Positions 11,001 to 23,600 of a DNA stretch of 64,000 nucleotides are shown here, one piece after another (the stretch's first letter is position 1; each line of letters begins with the position of its first letter). The notes under the pieces are model-generated. The model saw nothing but the letters and a program-made list of their open reading frames with translations. It had not been told where the DNA came from and did not search any database. This stretch comes from Eunapius fragilis (Eukaryota > Porifera > Demospongiae > Spongillida > Spongillidae), in contig OY811992.1 of NCBI GenBank assembly GCA_963681505.1, positions 2,203,072-2,267,071 of the forward strand, given 5' to 3'. Both the position numbers and the translations under genes were made by a program.

Positions 11001-13525
11001 CGATGTCTCCCGCCGTGGCGCAACAAAGCGTAATCACTTACAGCAGTGCCATCCCAACCCGCACGCAGCGCTTTGTGGTGATAGTTGGTCCCACCACTGC
11101 CGGCACCTACAACATCACTGCTCAGGGCGTGTTCTTTGACGGAACTACTTATTCCATGTACTCAGCAATGCAGACACTGAAGATTACAGGTAATTGGTAA
11201 TAGTGAAATACACATGCATGCACAACAAATGATAACTGGGTACTATCATTCATGAATTCATTTCTTGAATAGGAATTCCCAATACTTCAGTGAATAAAGG
11301 GTAACAGTTGATACCATCAATGGACCTGGTACTTGCATTTACTTCTTTTGTTTTGAACTCAAATCATATGCATGAACTGTATCCTTTGGATTATTGTCTT
11401 GTGTGTCTTATAATATTGTATCAGTTTCTGAGCCTTCTTCCCTCCCCCCCCCCCCCCCACACACACTTCAGTTGGTACGATATATGAATGTATTAGTACG
11501 TTGAGTAAAACACACTGATTCACACAGTACCACTTTATGAGAACAATGCACGGGTGAGATTTAGGTTTTTTGTCCCCTGCCATTAAGGATGGTGGTGGTG
11601 GTGTGTGTGTGTGCATGGAAACTCTAAGCTTTGTGGGTAACACTGACAAAACCAGCAGCTACAAAATGACTTTTACGTTCATGAGAGCTTTTATCAGCAA
11701 TGTGTATTACCACAAGCATGGATATTGCCTCGATTCACGTCTGATGATTTCAGTGAATCTACCTGAGTCCCACTTGAATGAATTTCTATATTGATTGCGA
11801 CGTCTGACACTACTCCAATCAAAGGTACATCAGGCACACATTCATTGTACTGTCACCTAGGGGCGCGTAAGCAGTGAATTTCATCGGGCGGGTGTGGATT
11901 ATGTATGCAGACCAGCAGGGCCGTATGGACTATGGAGGAGGGTTATTTCATTTCGTCATAACTGATTTTTAGTTAATAACCGTTTAGAACCGGACCTAAG
12001 GCTACGTCAAGGCGACCTGAATCAAAGAAACGAGGGAGGATCATATATGACAGAGTTCGACCATATATGCGAATTGCAGTTGTTATTCCAGAAAATTCGA
12101 CACGATGAGCTAGATCGTTTCACGTACACGTATTTAGGTCACACAGGAGAACACCAAACATGCCTTAAGTATTATCGTATTTTGTGCAAACTCTTGTTTT
12201 ATCAATCAGAGCAGTTAGATTGCTTAATTCAGGATTTTCCACAGACATTGAAAAGCTATCTGCTAACTGCATTGCTCCTCAAGTAGCTCACTACCACCCA
12301 AGAGTAGTTAGCAGATACCTTTTCAATGCACTTTATTTATAGTGCCATGTCATCACCAGCTTCAATCACAGTCCCTAACCCTTTCTTTGCTTCACAAACC
12401 ACTTCAGATATTTCCAATCATGTTGTCATCAAGTGGTCTTTGTCTTCATCGCTTACATGTTCCGTAGCATATTTCTCCAGCATCCAAGCCAGGAGTGTAT
12501 TCCATGCATGCATGTCCATGTGGCAATGAGTATCATCTCGATCTATATAGTAAAATGAAAAGAATTATGCCCTGAGCTGAATGCACTGTACTGCTATATA
12601 GGACTGAGAAAAAAAAAATTCAAAGAACAAGTCATTGACTGGTATCTCAAGGTCTTCAACTTCGTCCGCAGCAATAACCACCATTTCTTTTTCTTGTGTC
12701 GCTTGCGGTTGGATGTCCACATTATTCATATCTGCTATAGATTCGATGGGGGATTGATCATATGCTGTTTTCCTCTCTCTTTTGCAACGGGACACAGTGA
12801 AAACAAATTGTCTAGCCAATTACTATTCATTAGCAATGACGATAGCAAGCGGAGAACTAGCTTGGACAAGTGGGGTGGTCGAACAATCCCACCGAACCCA
12901 CCCCCCTCAGCCTGCCGGCCTGAGTTTATCTACAGGCATCAGCGCGACGTCTCATTACCGACACTAGAACCTCTGGACCCCGTCCTTAGTCCTGCATAAC
13001 GGCTCCAATCTGACCGAGCCTATAATACCTGACATCCTCAGCGAGGATACCCAGATGGTGCCAAATTACTGATGCATGCAACATATTTAGCAGATAGAAT
13101 AATTGTTTCTATACAATCACATGGCATCAATCCGTTTTTGCTGTGCAAGTGATCCTGTATGCTGTACCTGGACGGTTAAAAACATTATGAGACCAGGAGT
13201 ATTTACTTTTTTGTTGTTGTGCTAGTCAAGACTGGATTGGAACGTCATAGTACTGTATGACCAGTTGCCTAGCTGGCATAATAATAGAAACTATGCGATA
13301 TTCTTCCTTTGTACTGTATTAGTCTTAGATGAAAAAGCATACCTGAAATTACTATGTACATGTAGGTAGGTTGTGGTATTGCTCAGTTGCAGGAGTTTTT
13401 TTCTTTTTCTTTTCTGTCTAGGTGATATCACACACTGTCAATGGCTGCTATATGCGGAGTTGCACATTTACGTCCTTGTCACAGTTTGCTCAGTGGGCAT
13501 GATGTTACTCATTAAGCACCACTAA
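8019..13525 (+). CDS. Ig-domain type I membrane protein (five exons, 257 aa)
   Basis: Exons 8019-8094, 8929-9077, 10470-10614, 10890-11189 and 13422-13525 join in phase to 258 codons including the stop. Exon 1 is a signal peptide ([17 protein letters not shown]). Exons 2-3 make one Ig domain, with B-strand Cys in TLGCSL, Trp in AIQWKKY and the F-strand motif DAGSYQCEL. Exon 4 is a second Ig-like unit with TIRC and a TAGTYNIT end, but it lacks the second Cys and the Trp. Exon 5 encodes a transmembrane segment ([16 protein letters not shown]) followed by only KHH and the stop. NST, NVS and NIT glycosylation sites are visible. With almost no cytoplasmic tail it must signal through a partner, act as an adhesion protein or act as a decoy; the ligand is unknown. 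The 5' junction phases (1,0,1,1) are consistent throughout. Confidence 0.8.
8226..8345. repeat. Low-complexity GT/GC-rich tract
   Basis: This contains alternating GTGTG and CGCGCGCGCG runs inside intron 1 of the Ig gene. It has no coding content. Confidence 0.7.
9003..9649. repeat. 323-bp direct tandem duplication across Ig exon 2
   Basis: The sequence beginning GACAGCAATCCAATGG at 9008 starts again at 9331 with a constant 323-base offset (also CAGTATAGGC at 9261 and 9584). The first copy includes the last ~70 bases of Ig exon 2 and its donor; the second keeps the partial exon and a GTGAGG donor but lacks the exon's beginning. The copies differ by only a few bases (for example Lys to Ile and Glu to Lys codon changes), so the duplication is recent. 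Confidence 0.85.
12030..12170 (+). pseudogene. Broken copy of dsRBM exon 1
   Basis: From 12047 the frame begins [18 protein letters not shown] and continues with YTYLGHTG, closely matching the dsRBM gene's first exon (MTEFDYIGCLLLLFQEFR, TYLGHTG). Similarity also covers the bases just before the ATG. It breaks after ACACCAAACATGCCT, where a frameshift and unrelated sequence follow; the basic helix of the dsRBM is missing. It lies in intron 4 of the Ig gene, about 9 kb from its source, and has no downstream dsRBM exons. Confidence 0.75.
12245..12333. repeat. Short foldback (hairpin) repeat
   Basis: CATTGAAAAGCTATCTGCTA (from 12246) pairs with TAGCAGATACCTTTTCAATG (ending about 12331), with a loop of about 40 bases. 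It is adjacent to the broken dsRBM exon copy and may mark a small transposon or the rearrangement that ended that copy. Confidence 0.6.
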
Positions 13526-13730
13526 CACCATGTATTAGCTGGTTTGATAGCACCATGCAAGGCCTAATCTGAAGCCTCAGCAGGCAAGCATAACAAGGAA
13601 TGTGTGATAGTTTTTGTACACGTGTATGTGTGTCCAGGTTTCCATATTTGCATATGCAGATTCATTATGAAGGTACATGTACGTAGGTGTCTGTACACCT
13701 GTCTGTGTGCATGCATATATATATATAATT

Positions 13731-13762
<32 letters not shown>

Positions 13763-14525
13763 AGATATCTACATGTACTGTGTGTGCAAGTGTGTGCATG
13801 TGTATTTATGCATCTGTTTCATATAGCTCATGCAACTTCGAATGGCCATCACACCCGTTCTCATATACCTTTGCTGCCATACATGTATGCCTGTCAGCTT
13901 GCTTTTTAAAAAATTACTTCTTTTTCCATTAGTGCCTCCCTCTCTGGCCCCTCCTCCTTATGACTGGACAGGAGAAGATGTGTGCATATGGGTGGATTGT
14001 TCCATGATGACCACATCCAGCCATTAACTAACTATGATATTGAAGAGGTCGTTATGACTCATCTGAGATACAATTATTACATGTACAATATTTGGTTACA
14101 TATGTGACAATATTCTGCAAGGCAGTTCTGGCCATTTGCTGACTGGGTAACATGCAATCAAACAGAATGCTTCATCTCATCAGGATGGATGATTTGCTGT
14201 CATCTGACAGTGTGGGTGCCTGGTAGTTAGAAAAAAAGGTGTGCTATATTAACATATTTGGGGCTATGCCGAGTACCAGGCAGATGGTTCCCCCCCCCCC
14301 CTCCCCACTCTTACTTTAGCTTTGCTTTACTGTTCAGTGTAATAGCGATGCACGTTATGGTGTGCTGCAAATAAAACATATCATGATTTATAAGTTACTA
14401 GATGTATGCACATTTAACCTCTTCAAGCTAGATGATATTGTGACACAACATTGACAGAAGACTTGGAGCTGTTATTTATCTTGCCGGCCATTATACAAGC
14501 GTATACACTTATATGGGATTATTGC

Positions 14526-14848
14526 AGCAAAAAGGGCCCTAACTCATGCTTCGAAATTATTTGATATTTCTAAGAGACACCTATGTGTTCTCTACAACTT
14601 CTTTCTTACGCATTGGAAATTAGCCTGTCCATGGAGTAACAGTGGCCTAAATTTATTTATGCATACATTTCTAATTGCACACATCAACTTTCCTGGAAAA
14701 ATTCTCTACAACTTCTTTCTTACGCACTGGAAATTAGCCTGTCCATGGAGTTACAGTGGCCTGAATTTTAATGATGCATACATTCTAATTGCACACGTCA
14801 ACTTTCCTGGAAAAATTTTGTAATCTCACATTAGGTCCCTTTACAGTG
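14526..14848. mobile_element. MITE, GCAAAAAGGGNCCTA family, copy 1
   Basis: It starts GCAAAAAGGGCCCTAACTC and ends with TAGGTCCCTTTAC, an inverted match. Inside, a ~112-base segment beginning CTCTACAACTTCTTTCTTACG is tandemly duplicated (14590 and 14702). The same element without the duplication lies at 48436-48632, which establishes it as a dispersed family. Confidence 0.7.
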
Positions 14849-15362
14849 ATCCCATATATAAATGCATATGAATGCATAATAGCTTGCATATTGCCGGGTA
14901 TTCAATTGCTGTGCATGTAAAATACACATTTATGTAAAATCTGAACAACCTCAGTATGCTGTAATCATTAGCAAATTTAGTGTCAGTAAAATGGCATAAA
15001 TTAAATTTGAAATACCACATACACACATGCAACACACATCAAAAAATGAACCCTGCATGAGTATCATCATGAATTATTTTCCAAGGAGAAATTGTGAAAA
15101 AGCCGGCCTGACCGTCAACGTGCTATAAAAGTTGGTGCTCTCATTAATTAATTAATCCGTTTAGATGTATATGCCATCAGCCAGGTGCATAGACTGGACA
15201 CTGGTCTTATGTTTGTGCACTCCATTGTACTGAGGTACTGTTGTTTCATTACAACATACACTGTGCCGCTCAGGTGGATCCACGAAAGATAGAGCATACA
15301 ATAGAGCTACCTCAGTGCATTCAGCTAAGGTTACATAGGACATATGAAATGTCACCGATTTC

Positions 15363-15571
15363 TACAGTCCATACCTCGCACTAAGGGAAAATTAACACTT
15401 CGCACTAAGGGAAAATAAGGGCTATTCATAGGGAGTAAAGCTAACTGTCAGTGTTCATAGCGGTATCTAATTTAAATTAGATGAACACTGACAGTTAGCT
15501 TTACTCTCTATGAATAGCCCTTATTTTCCCTTAGTGCGAGGTGTTAATTTTCCCTTAGTGCATGGACTGTA
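15363..15571. mobile_element. Palindromic MITE with TA-flanked ends
   Basis: TACAGTCCAT at the left and ATGGACTGTA at the right bound a nearly perfect palindrome; CTAAGGGAAAATTAACAC and its complement, and GAACACTGACAGTTAGC and its complement, form the arms around a short AT-rich centre near 15475. Flanking TA dinucleotides suggest Tc1/mariner-type mobilisation. It has no coding capacity. Confidence 0.8.
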
Positions 15572-15669
15572 TTTGCCTTCCTTAACGTTTTTGTTAAAGC
15601 ATTGGTCCATTCAACATGCAGTGTCACTATGTATACTATTACGTGGGAAACTGATCTAGCTCTATTGGT

Positions 15670-16860
15670 TTGGTACACAAGTGGTCTTATTTAGCCAGGA
15701 CAGTTCCTAATATCGCCATGCTCTTCCAACCCCTGGAAGATGTGATTCATTCTAAGTTCATTCCATTCCTAACTGGCAGGGCACCACCTAATGATTTAGA
15801 ACCCATTCTACTCTCACTACCTCCTAGATTGGGCGGTCCTGGCATCCCCAATCCAACTACTACTTCTGATACCGAATACACAGCCTCAAGATCAGTGTGC
15901 AAGCCTCTATACAACCTCGTCCTGTTGCATGATCCAAACTACCCTACTGAGGCTATTGAACAGCAGGTTGAGGCCAAAACGGAAGTTCACAGCTCAATAT
16001 GGAAACACAGCCAGGGCAGTGCGTCCAACCTCCGTCCCCAGCTGGTTAACTCCACTCAACACTCAATGGATCTAGCTCAAGAAAAGGGAGCATCCAACTG
16101 GTTGACAACTCTACCTATTGATGAAAATGGCTTCACCTTACCTAAAGGTGCATTTCATGATACTATCGCTCTTAGGAATGGTTGGCTACCATCTAACATT
16201 CCCACCACTTGCACATGTGGAAAGTCTTTCACTGTTGAACATGCTCTCTCTTGTCCACTGGGTGGCTTTCCATCTATTTGCCACAATGAGATCCGTGATC
16301 TAACAGCTAATCTCATGACAGAGGTATGTCACAATGTTTCCATTGAACCACACCTCCAGCCCATCACAGGTGAGACATTCCCTGCTATGACAGCAAACAC
16401 AGAGGATGGTGCTCAGTCAGACATTGCAGCTGATGGTTTTTGGGGTGGTCGTTTTGAGAGGACATTTTTTGATGTCAGTGTTTTCAATCCGTATGCCCCT
16501 TCTAATCACACTCCCACACTGTCCAGTTGCTATCAAAAACATGAACATTAAAAAGAGAGAATACAACCTTCGAATTCAAGAGATTGAGCGAGCATCATTC
16601 ACTCCAATCGTCCTCTCTTCAACTGGAGGCATAGGTAGCATTGCCACTACCACCTACAAACATTTGGCATCACTGTTAGCTGACAAATAGGGCCCATCAT
16701 ACAGTCAGACAATGGGGTGGCTTTACTGTCGTCTATCTTCTCTCTTTTACGATCATCCATACAATGTATCAGAGAGGAGTGCGATCAAATCAAGGACATG
16801 AGATACACCTCCCACCCTCTATTGAACTGACAGTCAGTGAATCCATGATACCTCTAGATC
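15670..16860 (+). pseudogene. Non-LTR retrotransposon ORF2 C-terminal remnant
   Basis: A 293-codon frame (15670-16551) carries the region downstream of reverse transcriptase found in invertebrate non-LTR elements: LFQPLEDVI, LPPRLGGPGIPNP, WLTTLPIDENGF, KGAFHDTIALRNGWLP, the zinc-binding-like CTCGKSFTVEHALSCPLGG, and NTEDGAQSDIAADGFWGGRF. It shifts frame near 16540 and continues as IQEIERASFTPIVLSSTGG, then LYCRLSSLLRSSIQCIR, and a tail ending MIPLDLV. No polymerase motif precedes it, so the copy is 5' truncated and inactive. Confidence 0.85.
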
Positions 16861-17623
16861 TTGTGTAGCATTATTGACAAAAACCTTCCAATGTTCCTCT
16901 ATTATGGTGTTACATGTATGTATGTATAAATATTGTGGGTTATTACGTAAAATATGTACGCAAATATAATGTTTCATGTTTTAAAAAAAGCTCTATTAGA
17001 TGCGTCTTCTATGGCTTCCATCGATGACCCTGAGCTCAAATATCATCTACGGGATTAATTTATACCATGCACGTCGGTAATAATAGTATACTTGTAATGA
17101 ACACTTACAAATACAGAGCACGGCTTGCTTTTGCTGCGGTTCGAGCTCTGAGTTGGGTTGTACCAAATGGAGAAGTGGGTCGACGCCTTCGCCGCATTCA
17201 GCTGTTGTATCTTTTTTCATCGTTACAACTTAAATTTGTTTCCAAAGAATAAGTGAACGTAAGTTTAGTCTAAAAGCGGTACACATTTACATTTGATTAA
17301 TTATATAATTATTTAGGGATCCAAGCTACGTATATACGTTACATACGTATACGTAACAGGTCTGACGCCAGACGTCTAGGTTCTAAATATTAATAGCATG
17401 CACATGCCATCTTCAAAGCAGGCCGCCGGGAAGCGGGGGCGGCATGGGCGCATTATTCATTTTAAAGTACGTGTACTGTAACACCTTTGAACAGGACGCA
17501 CGAGCAGTAATGCATTTTGTGGTCTCATAATTTGACTGTATGTGAATTGGAAAACCTATAACGAAATTAATAATGTATACGGTATAGGTACGGATTTAAA
17601 AAAAAAAAAAAAAGTCAATCGCA
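16861..17623. other. Intergenic upstream of the RING/SPRY/ZZ gene
   Basis: No gene or element is recognised. A poly-A run (17598-17613) lies just before the RING gene's start codon. Promoter elements cannot be picked out with confidence. Confidence 0.35.
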
Positions 17624-20600
17624 ATGGTCTCTCTGCCCTCTCTGGACGAAGAGGACTACGTTGATGAAGACCTCGTCTGTCCCGTGTGCCAGGATGAGTT
17701 CAGAGAACCGAAATTCCTTCCGTGCCACCATTATTACTGCAAGTCCTGCATCCAGGCTCTCGTCACCCGAGGCAATCCCATTTCCTGTCCTGAATGCCGA
17801 ACCGCAGCTCTGATTCCGAACGGCGACGTAAACCACCTGACGCCCGCTTTCGTTGTGAACAAACTGATAGACAGGAGGAAGAAGGAGAAGCAGAAGACCA
17901 GCAGCATAGTACCAGCTGCGGTAACCGCCACTGTGTCACTACAAGCTACGGTTCCCGCTGTTGTTTGCTCGCTACACAACGGCACACTGGACCATTTCTG
18001 TACACAGTGTAACGTTCCCATCTGTCGCGAATGCACTTCGAGCGTTCACAAGAACCACGACTACAACGATATCAGCACTCTAGCTGTCAATTATGCATCG
18101 CTCTTCGCTGAGCAAAAGAAAGAAGGTAAGTTTATATTCTTTCCACTAACGAACGCCGCGTAGCTTTCTTTCGGGGACACCGTTGCATTGCTTAGTCATA
18201 TACGGGTCATTCCAAAAACGATTGTACCCCCTTAGTTTCAAATCTGTACGCCTTTTCAAACTGTTGTTCTCCTCAATGAAATTGACTATATCAGGGGCGA
18301 ACGTACGAAGGGGGCGTGGCAGATAAAGAGGGGGGTTTAAATGATTTATTCACAACTATCAATGCAAATTGCCTAATTTCCTGCTATGAAAATATTATCA
18401 AAGGACTGGGAGGGGGGGTTTAACCCAGCCCACCCTTTACCAGTCCACCCATGACTTTTGGGCTTTAATACCCACCCATAACTTTTTGGGCTTTACTCAA
18501 CCGGAAAAATTATATTGGATGGTACCGCATTTTATAGTTAATTGCGCTTCTCACCAGCAGTGAGGGCGTAATCTTTCAATGCGCTGCGTGATGTTAGATC
18601 TATAAATAATTTTATTTTTATTACCGTATAAACCGCAAAATGTTATACGAAGTACACGAAATGTTTGCATAGTGTTTTTTAGAACACATGTATTGTGCCA
18701 CGATAGTCTGACCACTTACGCAGGGTAGTGTCGGGATCGAGTCTGTGCGTTTGCATAGGAATGACAAAGTGTTTTCGTCCAGGCACACGTAAATTAATCA
18801 AGTTTTTTCTTCTATGACGCAATTACTGGGTAAAATAGTTTTGCATCAATAGTGCATCGCTATGTATGTCAACACTGGAAATCAATTTGTATATGCTGTT
18901 GTTTATACATGTAACTATTACTACACTATGAATCGTGAATTGATTGCACACAATTGAATTCTGGCATTTGATATATAACTTCCATGGTTGACATAACCCA
19001 CAGTTGCCTACCCACCCATCATAAATAAAAGTCAGATAAATCCCTGAAACCCCCCTAGATCCGCTACTGGACTATTTCACAATTATTTCGTTTATCCAAT
19101 ACACACTCCTGAATAATTAATCATTTTCCTGACTCTGCTTGGTTTGAATGACTACTGTTTGCACAGTACAAAGGGCATGCTTGTTATTGTGGCACAAAAA
19201 GGAAGGTTTTACAGAGGACATACCCTCAATATATGTATGTCACAAGGGGCGTGGTTATGCATTATCCTAAGGTTTGTGTGTAGCAAGAAAATTATGCTAC
19301 CAATTAATTTTTTTACATAGACACTTGCCAACAGCATTTTACATATTGTTTGATTAACTTAGAAAATGATAAGGTGTCCTGGGATTTAGATTTAAAGACA
19401 AGGTAACCATTTTAAGTCCCCTAAAATAGTCAAATCAGTTTATTGCCACGCACTTGTCTTATCATAACACGCTGCCACAGAATTTATATGAATATCATAT
19501 CCAGGCCACTTCACATCACACTGTTTACAGGTTACATAAAGGTGCTTCCGCACTCAATCCGCTTCAAACCGCATTGGATCCGCTTTGTAGCAAACTAGAT
19601 CCAGTTGCGGTTTGGGCATTATAAAATTATTAAATTAAGATGGCCTCCAGGGGAATCAAAGAGATCCGTACACACTGGGCGGGAGTATGGGGGGCAGCTG
19701 ACATCCTAGTCAAGTCAGCCGCATCAAATCAATCTACCAGGGGATCGTACGTCTGCACAATGAGTACGGTAATGTCAAGACATGGGAGCAATGCCGGGGC
19801 AAAATAAAAAACCGATTTCCATAAGTACATTATGCCCGCTCTTTTTAGCCAGTGCGTTATGCATAGTTCCATGAACGCAAACCAGCAAAACTGTACAGCA
19901 GATTCTATTGACACCGATTTTAATGTTCTTAGCCATTTTAAGCAACTATTTCATGAATGATAAAAATGCTACCTAGTGTTGTTTAATCTGTTTAGATGGC
20001 TCGGTTAGACAATGAATGTTTTTTTCAGGATATTAATACCCGAAACTTGCTTTGAAGTAGCGTCTACGTGTGAATGATTTTGACCAATTTCGTCTACGTG
20101 TAGATGGTGTGTCGATTTAACATTAACATGCCTGGAGCAGGGACTAAGATCTTGCCTATCAATGTTTGAAAGTTTACCAAAACATTTCATATTCATAGTG
20201 TTATATCTCATGAAATTAAAAGTCTCTTTTTTAAAATTTTTGAAGGTATGGGAAATTAAACTAATAACGTAATTGGTGTTCAATTTTTTTAGTGATTGAC
20301 CCACACGGGATTTCATTTCACCATTCTATTTTTCATAGATCCTGTTAAACCATTGGCATGTATGGATGTGGATGTGAAGTTGCGCATTTTGAAACACCTT
20401 TCTGTTGGCATAAGCTCTGAGGTAAAAGGAGATGTGTTCATGTTCAAAGGAGGTAGCAATGTCGGAGTGGTGAAGATTCTTGAGCCCATGTCTCCCATGT
20501 TCAACTACTTTGAGTATGAGATTCTTGATCAAGGGGAGAGTTGTGCCATTGGAATAGGAGTGGGTGAACTGGACTACCCCCTTGACAGGATGCCAGGATG

Positions 20601-23600
20601 GAATAGCAATGGAATTGGCTATCATGCAGATGATGGATGTCTCTATAACCAAACTGTTCCCGGTATACGCATAGGACCAACGTGCTCTGTTGGAGACCGT
20701 ATGGGATGTGGAGTAGACTTTGAAACCAATGTTGGGTATGGGTACGTGAATGTTTTCTTCACAAAGAATGGTCAGCAGGTCAGCAAACCCATCAGGATGA
20801 AGAGACCCACCTGTGGACTGTACCCTTTGGTAGGAATGTACAGTCATGGGGAGAAGGTTCGTTACCTTGGCCACTGTAGGAGAATGGCAGATTCCGTCTT
20901 ACCTCGTACTATTGTATCGTCATGGGAACGTTCCAATGGTGTGATATTTCAGGATGATGGTCTCACAGTCGAGTACTATGGAGATGGGATGGTGTCAGGT
21001 GGCCAAAGTTTTGGAGTGGCCCAGTCATTGAGCTACTGTATGGATCGTGGAAACCACCATTTTGAGATGAAAATACTAAACACTGGTGAAGGCGGAATGC
21101 TAGCTATTGGACTGGCAGCATCAACACACCCCTTGCATCTCCCTCCTGGTTCAATCAAAGGATCCATTGCCTTCCATGCTAACATTGGCCAAGTGTTCCA
21201 AGATGGATTGCAGGGAGTGCCTTTTGGAACTACATGCATACAAAATGACATTGTTGGATGTGGCATCCAGTGTGAGGGTGTTATGCTGCCAGACAAACCA
21301 CAAGGGTGTTTGTGCAATGTGTTCTTCACAAAAAATCATAAGGTGGTAGGCACTGTTCAATGCTTGATTCCTGAGGGAGGGTTTTACCCTCTGGTTGGTA
21401 TGTTCAGTCTTGGTGCAAAGATAAGGGTGGCCTTTGAATCTTGGACTAGGTAAGATATGCAAACTTATCAGTACATATTTTATTTTACTGTAATTTATTC
21501 TCTTAGTGGTATTGAAAATGCACTGAATATGCTTTCTATCACAAAACAGAAGTCTGCAAAAATTTACCCTGAAAGTGAGTATTTTCGTACGTGCATCCCA
21601 GATTGGTCTCTTATATGTGCTGACCTGTATTCATCCATGCACTGTCATTCTCTTGTTGTGTCACCTAGCTCACCCTTGGCTCTATATGATCTCCCTTTGT
21701 GTGAGTCCACCTTTACATGTCATCTCATGTGTTACATTGTCATAAATTAGACAATGCAGCAATACACAATCCATAGTCCCCAAGCGAGTCCCCTAGTTCA
21801 AGCAGACTTTCTACTTAGCAATTCACACAGATTCACCAGCTGTACCTCACAATATCTTTGCGGGTATGAATTGTGGTAAACTGCCTTTTTTTTTTGGGAA
21901 TGTCTGTTCTGAGATTACTGACACCTCTGCACAGGTATATTCGATGCTAAACACAACCTCAAAGTAGCATATACCATGATTTTGGCCTTTCATTGCCCAC
22001 TGTATCAAGGATTGGCAGTTCCAATACCCTTCTCTTATCAGAAGGCTATGCATCTGACGCTGTGATTTGAAATACATTGTACCCATTTCTATTGCAATGA
22101 TAACACACTACATTTAATTGCGAGACATTTCTATTCCTTGTGTGCGACTTGCCATAGCGTATGCACCTAAAAAGTGATTGATCATTGGAGAAACCTCTCT
22201 TTTGACCTAGCAAGGGTCACATCTTTACCTGCATTATTTTCCTTTAAATCAACTAGTCCTACCCGGCAATGGGGGCAGACGTATGAGGGGCGTAACAGGG
22301 GAAGAGGGGGAGGTTTGAAATTATTTGTACATGTGAACATCTTAAAGCTGCAGGGAATCACAATATGATAATCATCACGACCATAAATATTACACATACA
22401 AACTAGACATGATTTACATTTTCTCACATTGCATAAACATTTCTATATACTGAATGTTTGGTTGAATCATGTATGTGTAAAGATATAAAATGACACTGAA
22501 AGTCATTTATTATCTAACCCCTGGATATGGACACATATGGGCACTGAGGGACACAAAAAATAAATAATAATATTATTTGACAGTGTACCAACACATGTAG
22601 CAAGATACTGAGTATTTTTCTTTGTAGGTACCATTCAACCACTTTCTTCTATGGATGTGAATGTGAAGTTACGCATTTTGAAACACCTTTCTGTTGGCAT
22701 AAGCTCTGAGGTAAAAGGAGACGTGTTCATTTTCAAAGGAGGTAGCAATGTCGGAGTGGTGAAGATTCTTGAGCCCATGTCTCCCATGTTCAACTACTTT
22801 GAGTATGAGATTCTTGATCAAGGGGAGAGTTGTGCCATTGGAATAGGAGTTGGTGAACTGGACTACCCTCTTGACAGGATGCCAGGATGGAATAGCAATG
22901 GAATGGGCTATCATGCAGATGATGGATGTCTTTTTAACCAATCTGGTTCCGGTATACGCTTAGGACCAACGTGCTCTGTTGGAGACCGTATGGGATGTGG
23001 AGTAGACTTTGAAACCAATGTTGGGTATGGGTACGTGAATGTTTTCTTCACAAAGAATGGTCAGCAGGTCAGCAAACCCATCAAGATGAAGAGACCCACC
23101 TGTGGACTGTACCCATTGGTAGGAATGCACAGCCGCGGGGAGAAGGTTCGTTACCTTGGCCACTGTAGGAGAATGGCAGATTCCGTCTTACCTCGCACAA
23201 TTGTATCGTCATGGGAACGTTCCAATGGTGTGATATTTCAGGATGATGGTCTCACAGTGGAGTACTGTGGAGATGGCCAAGTTGTTGCAGTGGCTCAGTC
23301 ATTGAGCTACTGTATGGATCATGGAAACCACCATTTTGAGATGAAAATACTAAATGCTGGCAAAGGGGAAATGGTGGCTATTGGACTGGCAGCATCAACA
23401 CACCTCTTGCATCTCCCTCCTGGTTCAATCAAAGGATCCATTGCCTACAATGCTAACAATGGCCAACTATTGAAAGATGGAATGCAGGGGATGCCTTTTG
23501 GGCCCATGTGTGGAGCAGGTGACACCATTGGCTGTGGCATCCAGTGTGAGAATGTAATGTCCACCCAAATACGAGGACGAATGGGCAATGTGTTCTTCAC

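Noticed and set aside
10798..11139. 113-codon frame over Ig exon 4
   Set aside because: A shifted-frame shadow of the real Ig exon.
18294..19075. Possible transposon with CAGGGGCG and CGCTACTG ends in the RING gene's intron 1
   Set aside because: The ends do not match well as inverted repeats and no target duplication is visible.
20326..20874. 182-codon minus-strand frame over the first SPRY exon
   Set aside because: Antisense shadow, repeated in the other SPRY exons because those are duplicates.
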